From positions 8,665,501 through 8,729,500 of the forward strand of contig NC_083506.1 of the NCBI RefSeq assembly GCF_032362555.1: DNA of 64,000 nt, in the 5' to 3' direction. The notes under the pieces were generated by a model. That model was not told the DNA's origin. It ran no database searches and was given only the letters and a program-made list of their open reading frames with translations. Shown in pieces: positions 35,401-46,528 of this stretch. A program made the translations under genes and the position numbers. This DNA comes from Amyelois transitella (lineage: Eukaryota; Arthropoda; Insecta; Lepidoptera; Pyralidae). Each line of letters opens with the position of its first letter. Position 1 is the first letter of the stretch.

Positions 35401-38400
35401 CAAGAAGGAGTCAAAACGCAGTTCTGAAAGACGAAAATCTAAATCGACAAGGAGAGAATCTGAAAAGGAAAGGGACACTCGCGATGAGAAATCAACGCGC
35501 CGATCAAGTAGGAGGTCAAGTAGAACGAAATCGGTGTCTAATAAGGAGACGTCTAGTACGGAACCCAAAGAAAAAGCTGATTCTAGAGAGCGCTCTAGGC
35601 ATAGATCGCGATCGAGAACGAAAACCAAAAAGAGATCAAAATCGCGAGAATCTTCTAGGTCAGCGTCGAAAGGACGAGAGCGATCACGCTCGAGGAAGAG
35701 ATCCACCTCAAGAGAAAGCCCTAAAAGAAGGCGAAGCTCGCGATCCAAACATTCTAGCAGTACAGAAGAAAAAGTTAAACAACACAGGTCTAGGTCCCAA
35801 GAAAATGTCTCTAGCAAGACTAAGAATGAGTAAGTTGTTCTTCTAAGATTCTGTAAATAAATAAGCCATGTGGGTCTGTTTCCATCACTAGAAAACTTTT
35901 TAATTCCACTTTAGCTGTACAATACTTTTGATTATAATACAAAAAATTATATTTTTCAGTTCTACAGATTCAGACTCAGTGGAGAGGCCAAAATCGGCAA
36001 TGTTAAAAGAAGCCCATCCTGAGTATGATCCTCATGAACCGATGATAACTTCAGCATTTTCTGAAGAAGACTTGCGGAAGTCGAGGGAGGACGTATTTGA
36101 GGATAGCTATAAAAATGACATAAATGACTATGGTACTACAGACTATGATTCAGCAAAAACATTTTCGTTGAATACAAATATAATTATCCCTACACCAGTC
36201 AAACCAGATCGGATCTCAGGTAAAATTGTATATTTTATGAATTATACTAATATATTTTTTGTTGTATGTTTATGTTTGTTGTTTTACTGTTCTTGTTTAA
36301 TTATTTATTATAATTATTTTCAGTGGAAGCAGAGAGTGACCAAGAGCCCAGCAGCACTGTCGAACATTCCTCTGCTATAATTTGGAATGGATGCATCAAC
36401 ATGGTTGACGTAGCACGGTTCTATGTCGCTGCTCACGAGGTTGGAATGGAATAATGTGTTTTCGGCGATATGATAATTATATAAATATTCTTTATTTTCA
36501 ATATATACGCAAATTTTATGTGAAAACATATTTGTTTTGTTTGTCCAGGTTTCGGGAAGTGCTGCAGATTTAGAGGATGATTTAAGTACAGAATTAGATA
36601 TAGTTGGAAGAATAAATCCCGACACAGTGTGGGACTATATCGGCAAAATGAAAAGGGCCAGCAACAAAGATATTGTTATATTAAAATTGCAAGCAGCCAA
36701 TGATGAAGAGAAAATGCAATATATAGCTTTGTATAGCTATCTTAGTAGTCGTAATAGGTTGGTGAATTTTACAATAATAACAATATCTTTTTATTTCCCG
36801 ATACATTTCTGGTATGGAGAGCGGATGTATGTTTGTATGTAAACAATAACACAATGCAAAATTTACATTTTAGATTGGGAGTCGTGAAGGTATCCAATAC
36901 AACATCAGTCAAAGATTTTTACATAGTCCCCCTGTCAGCAAATACCACTTTGCCCCCTGTGCTTCTACCACTTGATGGACCTGGTCTTGGAGAAGTTAAA
37001 ACCCACCTTCTGATTGCTATAGTCATTCGACAAAGAAAAAAACGAATGGCCCCTCACATTCCTAAAGATATAATTCCAGCAAAGGTTAGTTGATTTGAAT
37101 TAAAAGAACTGTAAATAAAGGTGTACATACAGAATTCTAATTTATTTTATAAATGTAAGAAATAAAGACTGATTTCTCTAAGCATCAATAATATAAAGTT
37201 GAGTTTTATTTCATGTTTTGTTAGCGCGTTTCCTATCTTATGAACTTTCGGAACAACATTACCTATGTCAATACGACACTGCGCTTTGGCAAAGTCGGCT
37301 AATAGATCAATACTTTGATTCCCTGCTATTTTTCCGGATCAATTTATTATTTACCTGCATAGGTAAATAATAAATTGATCCGGAATTATCTTCACGTTTA
37401 ATTGGTACCAGTTGAAAATGATTAGACCGAGAAATTCAAACTATGCTATCAGTTAACGACTAACAAGGTGCAAACGATGTCTAATTGACAATGTTTTCTT
37501 AGTGAGATCATTCCATATTGAGTCCCATAAATTAAAATGCAGGCTTTGAAAACCTCAAACGTTTCACCGTATGAAAAAGTGACCCGTATGGGTACGCAGA
37601 CAATATGAAATATAAGGAACGCAAAAATATATTGGTTATTTACATAATATAATAAATAACAGTGAATGTTATCGCAGGTTGCGCGTGAGTCACGCAAGCG
37701 ATCGTACACCCCGCCCGTGGTGGGCAAGAGTTCGTATACTCCACCGACGTCACCAAAGAGACGACCTTTGCCCTTGCCTACGTATACGTCGCCCGCGCTC
37801 TCTACTTCCGTCAAGGACAAAATCGCCGCTTCGTTAGGTAAGAAAGGGAATCCAGAAAACATGCATGAATATTTTGTCAGATTATTTATTTAAATCTATG
37901 TCTTAGATGTTTATCTATATATGTATTTATTATAAAACTAGCTGTGCTCGCGACTTCGCCCGCGTGGAATAGTTATTTTGGGCATCATTGAAGCCCTCGA
38001 GGAGGAATTAATTTTCCCCTTTTTTCACATTGTTCATTATTTTTTCGCTTCTAATAGTTGCAGCGTGATGATAAATAGCCTAAAGCCTTCCTCGATAATT
38101 GGTCTATTAAAAACAAAGAATTTTTCAATTCGAACCAGTAGTTCCTGAGATTAGCGCGTTCAAACAAACAAACAAACTCTTCAGCTTTATAATATTAGTA
38201 AAGATAGTTTAGAACTGGGCTTCCCTAACTGTGCGTCGCGACGCCCTGGGGCGAGCCCTGTTTTCAGAAACTATGTTCAGAACAGCAAGCACATCCATCG
38301 CTTTTGGAGCCAGCCAGTTAATAAATATCTCTTTCTATTTATAGTTATATAGTTGAGGGTCATCGAAAAAAAATGGCAAAGACCCAAGTGAGTCACAAGT

Positions 38401-39522
38401 TTGGGAAGCCTGGATATAGTAGCAGGTACCCGTAACCGTCGAGCTTGCATGGAGGGACGTATAAACGTGGATGAAGCGAAAGCAAAAGTGGATGCATAGA
38501 TCGTGGTGGAAAGATGTAGTCTCTGTCTACACCTCCTTAAAAAAAGGCGTGATTTTATGTATGTATGTCGTTGAGTTGGTTTCTCGTTAAACAAGTTTCG
38601 AACTTACTTCGAGACCAAACTCAATCTGAGTAATTTGTCCCATATAGATTTATTTAGTTATGTGACGTAGAGGACACGATATATCAGTACCGATTATATT
38701 TGTTGATTTTTTGTTAAACTTCCGATAAATATTTTTCTTTTTTCTTATGAAGCATGTGCAGACGACGAAGAGGCCTATAGTCCTGGTTCATCTAGTAGTG
38801 GAGGCACTGTACCTCCCACGCCTGCCAATCCTCCCGGCAATACGCTACGATGCAAGATGGAGGAGCTAAACAGACAGATTGAGGAGCAAAAACAACAAAT
38901 TATGAAGATGGCGCAAGCGGACTCCTCGGTTGGAGAGGTAACTTACAGTTTTTGTAACTTTTTAATTAATCTAACCTATTCACCATGGCGATCTGACTGT
39001 TCATCATTTTGTGATTGTGAGGTAGTTTAAAAAGGTCAGCAAATTGACTCCGGTTCCAAATTGTTTGTCATTTAGGTGAATTAAGAGTAAATTCTGTTAT
39101 TTCTAGTGAAATATTCAAGAAGTTAGCAGTTTATTAAAGTTGTTGTGTGTTGTGTAAAAAACACAGTCAGTGAGACAGTTTTATGACATGATCTTAAACC
39201 TTAACCGGTTTATAATGAACTATGATGAAGATCTTTTGGATTTTTATTATTTTTTTATTGATATTAAATATTAACGATTATAATACCGTAAGGTTATTTA
39301 AATGTGTTTGTATTTTTTTTTATTTTTACAACGTTGTAGTTAAATAATCGTTAATTTCAGAATGAGGCTTATTCTCCGTCACGACCTATGACTCCACCAG
39401 CTGTGCCGCTTGCCGACATATCTCTTCCATCTAACCTGCAAGAGATTCTTGCCACAATCAAACAGAGATCAGAGAATGCAACTGCCGATGTGGATATGCG
39501 CACTTTGCCGTTGCCTCCCTGA
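29485..39522 (+). CDS. pps: PHD / TFIIS-central / SPOC protein (PHF3-DIDO-Pps family)
   Basis: Large nuclear protein of the family that binds the phosphorylated C-terminal domain of RNA polymerase II through SPOC and competes with TFIIS; fly Pps also partners a splicing factor. Seventeen exons: 29485-29617, 30214-30375, 30560-32360, 32667-32859, 33036-33263, 33344-33868, 34460-34792, 34878-35030, 35111-35238, 35311-35829, 35960-36219, 36324-36439, 36549-36757, 36874-37084, 37678-37837, 38753-38937, 39361-39522. Joined: 1825 residues. PHD finger at about 702-750 with C4HC3 ligands (WCICKQPHNN, CCDSC, WFHGKC, RCPNC). Cys/His knuckle 791-814 (CIVCKKH, YCSDACILKH). TFIIS central domain about 1038-1142 (EPIRENVRKALQEQM). 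Arg/Ser-rich block 1219-1391. SPOC about 1496-1648 (IIWNGCINM, LLIAIVIRQRKKRM). C-terminal coiled segment (MEELNRQIEEQKQQI) and the tail LPSNLQEILATIKQR. Very long second intron-free exon 30560-32360 is low-complexity, Ser/Lys/Pro-rich. Choice of ATG at 29485 is by protein-like content. Confidence 0.93.
29930..30062 (+). repeat. Decayed LINE-derived segment in the first Pps-like intron
   Basis: GCTATCACCACGGGCTTAG, GCAAAATTTCATCAAAATC and CCGTGGTTTAATAGTAAAAGC are words typical of RTE/CR1-type 3' ends in insect introns. Boundaries are uncertain. Confidence 0.4.
37332..37385. repeat. Perfect 25-bp inverted repeat with a 4-base loop
   Basis: Arms 37332-37356 and 37361-37385 are exact reverse complements (left arm starts TTCCGGATCAATTTATTATT); loop GCAT. 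Located in the Pps-like intron between exons 36874-37084 and 37678-37837. Confidence 0.95.
37898..38665 (+). repeat. Nest of four repeats in a Pps-like intron
   Basis: Family B repeat begins at about 37898 (GATGTTTATCTATATATGTA) and stops at about 37937. Its other half resumes at about 38569 (CGTTGAGTTGG, TTTCGAACTTACTTCGAG, AATTTGTCCCATATA), ending near 38665. Between them lie three foreign pieces. 37938-38213 runs from CTAGCTGTGCTCGCGACTTC to CTTTATAATATTAG and is a LINE-tail-like repeat. About 38217-38417 is a hAT-like MITE bounded by CTGGGCTTCCCTAACTGTG and CACAAGTTTGGGAAGCCTGG. 38418-38568 is the LINE fragment also seen at 18305-18478. The intact order of family B can be read from 55186-55560. 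Confidence 0.65.
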
Positions 39523-39830
39523 GTGTTTTAATCTGAATCTGAATAGTATTTTGAATGATCTTTCATTAGGCACAAGTTTATTTTATTGTGCAATTTAATT
39601 ACTGTGTAGAAGTATCTTCCTGAAGCATTTTATTAGGCAGTAGTGGTCTTAACAAGTGACTTGGAATATATTTTTACTTTGTGTACCTATTTGATTTATA
39701 TAGGCTTTGCTGTTTATATTTATTAATATATGCATTATATGAGAAACAAATCAAAGTACTTGATGATACTGTCAAATTATGCAAGCATATAATACCTATG
39801 TGAATTAATGTGCAATAGTTCAGAGTTGAA

Positions 39831-39836
39831 AATAAA
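39831..39836 (+). terminator. Poly(A) signal of the PHD/SPOC gene
   Basis: AATAAA about 310 bases after the stop; a second AATAAA occurs near 39931. The converging TRMT10C stop is at 40089, so the 3' ends may lie very close together. Confidence 0.5.
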
Positions 39837-40088
39837 ATTTATAGATCTTCTATTGTACTTTAAAAACGTGAAATTCAGTTTGACTAACGAAGATTCCCAT
39901 GTCTATTGTACATAAATTAAACTTTAGAAAAATAAATCATTTAATGCACTGTACAAAAGATAATATTTAGTTTACTTAATTTTAATATATTTTTCTCATG
40001 GGAAATATACAATGAATGGGATGGATGAGTGAAAAATGTGTGGTATAATAAAATGAAATAAAGACATGTTTATCTTACGAGATGTTTT

Positions 40089-42455
40089 TTATATACTGTC
40101 ATCATCATACAAAGATTTTCGAGATTTAGATTTCCTGTCTTTGAATGGAGCCAAAGGATTATGTTTCATTGGTCCAAGATTAGCATATTTTTTGAAGTTC
40201 TTGATCACCTCATTTTTCAATTCTGGATTTCTTAATTTCTTTTGCATGGCTAATATTTTTGTTTCCAATAATTTCCTTCTAGGGATATGTCGTAAAGCAT
40301 ATTCCCAATCACTAGTTAGTTTTAGGTCCAACAATATTGGAATCATATGGTTAATGTTTAAATTTTTTTTTGAGCCTGGGGCCCATTCTAAATATCTATC
40401 AAGTGGTAATTTAGCCATTTTTAGACCATCTTTTTTAGCTTTTGCTAACGATAATGGTTCATTGTTAATCTGAAACAAATAAATATAATAAGTAAATTCA
40501 AATACTCATTCCAAATTCATCCCAAATTTGGCACAAATATAAAATTGACCTTCAGAAGTGACATGGACTACTTTTTCTGAAATTTCCCATGGGTGCGAAG
40601 CCACACAAAAGCTAGTATATAATATAAAATCAACACACACCTATCATACACTCTAATGGATGAAAAAAGTTAATTACCTTATCCACCATACATCCAACAA
40701 TGTAAATAGAGTCATAATCATATCCTGTGAACTCTTCCCGACAGTGAGGTGTAAGATAAACTAACTTTTCCTTAGGAAAAATGTCCAAGTAACTTTCAGT
40801 GTGAATATTCATAGGAAACCAAGGTTCATCAAGTGAAGGTATATTTCTTTTTAACTGTTCCATGAAACTTCCTTCTAAATTAACATTGCACAAATGTAAA
40901 TCAAATGGATCCTTGTGTATTCTATTATCCCCAAAAACATATGTCATTTGTTTGGCAGCATTAAGAATTTCTCTATGTACCATATAGTTTTCATATGAAC
41001 AGTCTACAATCAAGGGTCGTCCGTGTATCATAGCTTGCAATGCTCTGAAATAAAAGAAATTAAGTGATAAAATAATTAAAATTCAATCAGTATTATTATA
41101 CTGTATTGCAATATTTTTATTTACTTATAATTATCAAAATTGTTGATGGATTGATCACGGATTCTTAGGAATAATGATCTATATTTAATGCCATATAACA
41201 GGTCATCTGGAAATTCTTTTGTTTCTTCAGGAGATGTAGTCTCTAGCTCTTTTTTTCTTGCTTCCTTTTTGGCCTGTAAAAAATATTTTTTGCATAAGAT
41301 TTCTCACAAGAAATTCTTCCAGAACCTATAACAGTCATTATCATTATCCTAACATCCTTCAAATCATTAGTTAATGACTCCTGCAGTCTTATCACAGGAA
41401 TCTTGCAAAGAAACCTAACCCAGTTTCAATCTAGATAATGCACATCCAGTTGCATGATCCTCAATGTTTTCTAAGGTTTTCTGTCACAGTAAGAATAATT
41501 AAACTTTTGTTTTACCATAGAAAATAAATTTGTACAATAGAGTACTAAAAATTTTCACTTACTTTAGTATTTTCCTTTGTTTTTTCAGTTTTCCAGAGAT
41601 AAGTTAGATACTTTATTCTTTGATTACGGCTTTCTAATAACATCAAATGTTTCCAATGCTGATTCTTCAAAAAACTTGGCGCTAACCTGCCATCTTGCCG
41701 CATTACTTCAACTTCTAACATTAATATTCTGAGTTTCTTTTCAAGTTTGGGGTCTTTATTGCAAAGTTCATCAATAAGTTGATCTGTGAAATAAGTGATA
41801 TTAAAGAATGTACAAATAAAGCATGCTTTCTTTGCCTTTATAATACAATTGCCTGTGACTTCATTCACCATAAAAGTTTGCTGAAAAATCTAGCTCTCTG
41901 TATTGCTCTTTAGAGGGTGAGGAACAACTTTTTTCCTACAAGTTTCTAAGTTAAAACCAGCCTAACACATAATACAGACAAATAGACTGAAATTCTAAAA
42001 ATCACATGTTAGGCCAGTATGTGGTGAAGTTTTGGGCAGTTACTATGAAATTCAATTAGTATAACTAAGATTTACGAAATGAAGACCTTACAAGAGATAA
42101 TAGTACACTGAAATATCGTATATAAATGAATGTAGTAAGGCTGATTAGAGAAATTATTTATTTTTCACTATTGTAAAATGCATCAATAATTTGTAGAAGA
42201 CATATTTAACAGAATTTACTCTGGAAACAACCTCCTTTTTTAAATGAAATATAATCATACAAATTTCAATTAAAATGAAATTATAGGAATTAAAATCTTC
42301 TAATTAACAAGAAACTTACCTGTATCATCCTTTACTTTTATTGAATAAAATGTATGTTGGGTTATGCTAGCCGATTTAATTTTTACACCATTTGTATAAG
42401 CTTTCACACTCCGAGGGCTTTTTAATTGATTTATAAATGCCCTAACACAAAACAT
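40089..42455 (-). CDS. TRMT10C: Mitochondrial tRNA methyltransferase / RNase P protein 1 (TRMT10C, MRPP1)
   Basis: SPOUT-fold methyltransferase that methylates position 9 of mitochondrial tRNAs and is the platform subunit of protein-only mitochondrial RNase P. Exons (minus): 42455-42320, 41783-41563, 41273-41125, 41044-40678, 40469-40089; joined to 417 residues. The N-terminus MFCVRAFINQLKSPRSVKAY is basic and hydroxylated with no acidic residue, a mitochondrial presequence. Family blocks: MIHGRPLIVDCSYE, NLEGSFMEQLKRNI, KLVYLTPHCREE, DSIYIVGCMVDK, NNEPLSLAKAKK, MAKLPLDRYLEW, LNINHMIPILLDL and DWEYALRHIPRRK. The C-terminus is basic (FKDRKSKSRKS). It lies head-to-head with the cyclophilin gene, another mitochondrial protein, and tail-to-tail with the PHD/SPOC gene. 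Identification is firm; length agrees with the family. Confidence 0.94.
40545..40622 (+). repeat. RTE-type LINE tail in a TRMT10C intron
   Basis: Ends GGGTGCGAAGCCACACAAAA then GCTAGTATATAAT. The same terminal word AAGCTAGTATATAAT closes a fragment at about 21817-21852. Confidence 0.55.
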
Positions 42456-43418
42456 AGTAAAATTTTTTGGTTTATGGGCTAAATTTTTTTCTTTTAAATA
42501 AGCTTTCAGGTAAATCCCGGAAAAGCTTTTGTGAGGAGAATAAATTATATTCCAGTGTAATATAAATGATATTAATATTATTAATAATGTACTTCAGCCG
42601 TTAACTAAAATCCTAACTTAATTTTTTAAGGTTATTTTTATTCATAAACTTTATTTTGGCCGATGTCAATTACAAAAACTGCATGACATGATAGAAATAG
42701 GCCTTGAAAAGGAATAGGTACAGTCTAATCGACTTGTCTAGTGTGCCGTCGACTTCGTTCGTTCTGGCCGACCAAAACCAGTGCAGGGTGCGGCTGCCAG
42801 GCTGACTAGCGACCACGACCAACGACTGATTTGGCAATGTTGCCAGGCGTACAATTACACACTTAGCTATACATAGTAATAGTTTTGTTGAATTTGAATA
42901 TTGTTTCTATATTCGTATTTTGTCGTGTGCATTTTTCGTATCCCAACTACGAAAATAAGTTTTTTCGTTACCGATTCACAGTCAAGCCTCTGAACCTACT
43001 TTTGCGGTTTAAGAGAAGAAAGACAGGAATTTTAAGAAAGATGCAAAGGTCACAATCCCTGCTATAGATGCAAAAGTAAGTTTGATTGTTTGTTGCTTCT
43101 TCACAGTTAGACCAGTGAATTAACTCATAAAATTTTGCATACATAATATACTGAAGACTGTAATCTACAAGGTAGGTTGTATTTATACTCCAATCCATGA
43201 AATCTTTTTTTATAATCCATGACAGTGGCAGAAAAAAAGGAATTTAAAATAACATTTGACATTTGGATTATCAGTGTCATTAGTAAAACAAGCAAGATTG
43301 AGGTTATATTACGAAAAGAAAGCAATAAGCAATACCTACGTGCCGAGTGGCTGGATTGTAATTTATTTGCGATTTTGTCTATAAAAGATTGCGGTGGTAT
43401 TGTCAAGATTTCGTCAGA
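42456..43418. promoter_or_regulatory. Divergent intergenic region, TRMT10C / cyclophilin
   Basis: About 960 bases between two head-to-head genes. A GC-richer patch at about 42720-42850 could be the core promoter. A decayed RTE-like segment lies at about 43075-43205 (AAGTAAGTTTGATTGTTTGT, AAATTTTGCATACATA) and shares the last 16-base word with 56896-57115. No other gene is seen. Confidence 0.5.
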
Positions 43419-43997
43419 ATGGCTTTGGCAGCTTTAATACGAAGCACTGTAGTTAATAGCGCACTTTACTCAGCAGCTACTCTTCGTTTTGCTTCAACTC
43501 AACCAGATAAGAAAGTATTTCTCGATGTTACAGCTGATGGAGATTCTTTAGGCCGTGTCGTTATAAAACTTCATGCAGATATTGTACCTAAAACTGCAGA
43601 AAACTTCAGAGCTCTGTGTACCGGAGAGAAGGGATTTGGCTATAAAGGCTCAGTATTTCATAGAATAATTCCTGATTTTATGTGTCAAGGTGGAGACTTT
43701 ACTAACCACAATGGCACTGGTGGAAAATCCATCTATGGCCGTATGTTCCCCGACGAGAACTTCAAACTGAAACACACTGGAGCTGGAATTTTGTCCATGG
43801 CCAATGCAGGACCTAATACCAATGGCTCTCAATTTTTTATTACCACAACACCAACTCCATGGCTTGACAAAAAACATGTGGTTTTTGGAGAAGTTGTTGA
43901 GGGTATGGATGTTGTAAAAAAAATGGAGAGTTTTGGCACCAAAAGTGGCCGGCCATCCAAGAAGGTTATGATTAAAGAATGTGGTGAGTTGGAATGA
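43419..43997 (+). CDS. Mitochondrial cyclophilin (peptidyl-prolyl isomerase), intronless
   Basis: Catalyses cis-trans isomerisation of peptidyl-proline bonds; the matrix form (cyclophilin D type) also regulates the permeability transition pore. Single exon, 192 residues. Residues 1-27 (starting [20 protein letters not shown]) form a presequence rich in Ala/Ser/Arg without acids; the isomerase domain follows from [11 protein letters not shown]. All active-site blocks are present: [37 protein letters not shown]. The ATG at 43419 is chosen because the frame further upstream lacks an ATG. Only the targeting peptide distinguishes it from cytosolic CypA, so mitochondrial location is an inference. 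No intron is seen although relatives commonly have them. Confidence 0.95.
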   Translation: MALAALIRSTVVNSALYSAATLRFASTQPDKKVFLDVTADGDSLGRVVIKLHADIVPKTAENFRALCTGEKGFGYKGSVFHRIIPDFMCQGGDFTNHNGTGGKSIYGRMFPDENFKLKHTGAGILSMANAGPNTNGSQFFITTTPTPWLDKKHVVFGEVVEGMDVVKKMESFGTKSGRPSKKVMIKECGELE

Positions 43998-46528
43998 ATA
44001 TTTGTTTATTGTAGTAACCAATTAATCTGTACTATACATTAGTTAAGCACAAATGTAAATGTTTGTTAGTTGTGAATAGATACTATTTGTAAAATAATAT
44101 GTCGGTCTTTCATTCAACATTCTTTAGCATCTAAAGATTATAATAGTTTTTGTAATACATTACTGTATCTTCTTGTATTTAACGCTGTAGTTAGTAGGTA
44201 GATATATTACATAGTAATATCCTAATCCTTATCCTATCCCAACATATTATTTAAGTGAGATTCTAACCATTTATTGTTTATCTATTTATTTCCTTGAAAT
44301 TTAATATAATAACCATACATACATACTTATTACCATGGTAAGGTCTTCTCTGTACCAAGAAAAACATGAAATATTTATTGAATAAATAAATGAAATCTTT
44401 ATTTGTAATTTGTACAAGTACAACAAGCTCCATTCTTTATTCTCAGGTGTCCTTGATATTGATCAAGCTTTGGAAAGTGTTCAGTGAATTCCTAGAGTTA
44501 TAAAATGTACCTTACAAAATTAAAATAAAAAAGGTTTTAAAATATGTATGCAATTTTTATTAATCACTAAATGCAACAAATTAGTTTAGGGGAGTTGTTA
44601 TTATCAAACACCTTTGTTTGACAAAACAACTTATTTGAATACAGCTAAGTCAGTATCAAGTCTTAAGAACTATTGTAATAAGGCAATTTTTAGATAAAAC
44701 ATTTTCTTTTATATCAAACTATTTCTCTCTTAACAAATATAATTATGACAAATTTACATTTTTGACATGAATTTGTCTTTTTTGTTTAAAATCCAAGATA
44801 AATATATTGCTTTAAAACTCACTTTTATACTAAAATAATATTCCGGAGCATCTCTCGCAAAAGTTTTTAAGTTGACAGAGATAAGCATGTGTCATTACAC
44901 AATACTCATACTGTGAAGGGTGGTCTATGATAATAATTGAGTTGTTACTTGATATAGCAGCCTAAGAATTGACAAAGGTACACATACACTATTCAGATTA
45001 GGTTAGGGTTCTCTGGTTATTTATCATTATAATAATAATACATACAATGAGCTCTTCTTTAAAAACAAAAGAATTATGAAAACAAGATTATAAGTTATAT
45101 TAGAACTCAAATTCATATAATTTTTTATTTACCTATTGCTGGAATTGGTCCCAGCAATTTGTTGACTTGCAAAAGATCATCCGAAATAGTGGGATATTTC
45201 AATATTTTTAGAAACTGTGTTACAAAAATAAAATCTATTATAAATTCGAAACTACTCAAAAAGAGGAAATCTATGCTTTTGTAATAAATGAAAATCTAAA
45301 ATATTAATGAAATGTGAAACATATGACAAGGTAAATACTTATTTAAAACAATGTAAAGAACAAATATCTAAGCAGTACAGATTTGCAATAAACATTTCAG
45401 TAAAAAAAACCATTGCTGAGATCATAAACATTAGGACGAAATTACCTTAACACCACGAAGTTTGGTGGACTTGTGCAATAGAAAATAAATTGCCATTAGT
45501 GCTATGAGGAATGTTATTGCTAACTATAATTTACAATCTCTATTAACATCTAATTAAGAGTGGAAAGCAAGGGCGAGTGTGTCTAACAGCAATTGAACAA
45601 AATGATTATTTGTGCATTTTGGTTTATTAAGGTGTTTGTACTACCTGGTTAGTATAACGCATATGTATAAAAATATATTTTGTGGCACCATAAGGGCTTT
45701 TTCGTCTGTATTTACTGATTAAAGTATCATTAATTTTGTAGCTAAACTATATAAACATCCTACAGTCTAACAATGCTGATATTGAACATTTTTTAACGAA
45801 TCAATTGGAACCCTATTTCAATAATGATAAGCAGGGATGAACTAGTATAAATTTTAGTATGACTGTGTGGTAGTGTTGACAGCATTAATCTTAGATATTA
45901 TAATAGCTATGATATATTCTGATTCAGTGATTATCTTTACTTTGCCAAACATCTGTAATAAATGCTTTTCAATTTATCAGATTCATAAAACTGTAACTAA
46001 CATTTTAAAATATGTGATGTATGTATTCACTAAGATATGAGACATAAAATTTTAAAAATTCAAATAAACAGCCATATTTAGTTTTCAGTGATAATGTTTC
46101 ACCATCATCATCATTATTGCTTATTTTGTATATTAAATCCTCTAAAATGTAATTACGCATCTGGCAATTTGCTATTAAGTACATATAAAAACCAACAAAG
46201 GACTAAAAAAATTTATATATATTTGAAAATTTCGAGTTTTCAAAAGGTGAAATAACTAAATAAAAAAAAAACAACCAAAAAATCAAATTCAAGTGCACCA
46301 CATTGGGGAAAACAAGTCACTGGAGCAATTAAAGAATTTCTCGATAAGTTTACCAATTGACATTTTTGCATGTTCCAATCAACACTTTGATCGCATAAAG
46401 CGAAAAGTTTTCATTCAGTAAGCATCGACTACTCTAGGGATATGATTTAAAATCACTCATTTATCTATATCGAGAACGCGGGTTCTATCGATAATTATTA
46501 ATTAGACTATACACTGATCCCGGTCGGT
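43998..46528. other. Convergent intergenic region, cyclophilin / OATP
   Basis: AT-rich, no protein-like ORF. AATAAA at 44381 and 44385 probably ends the cyclophilin mRNA. The rest is probably the 3' UTR of the OATP gene, but its end is not visible. Confidence 0.45.
44381..44390 (+). terminator. Poly(A) signals of the cyclophilin gene
   Basis: Two overlapping AATAAA hexamers about 385 bases after the stop codon, followed by a T/G-rich stretch. Confidence 0.5.

Noticed and set aside
35319-35846. Alternative long frame over the RS-rich exon of the Pps-like gene
   Set aside because: Low-complexity purine-rich DNA keeps several frames open; only one is in phase with the flanking exons.
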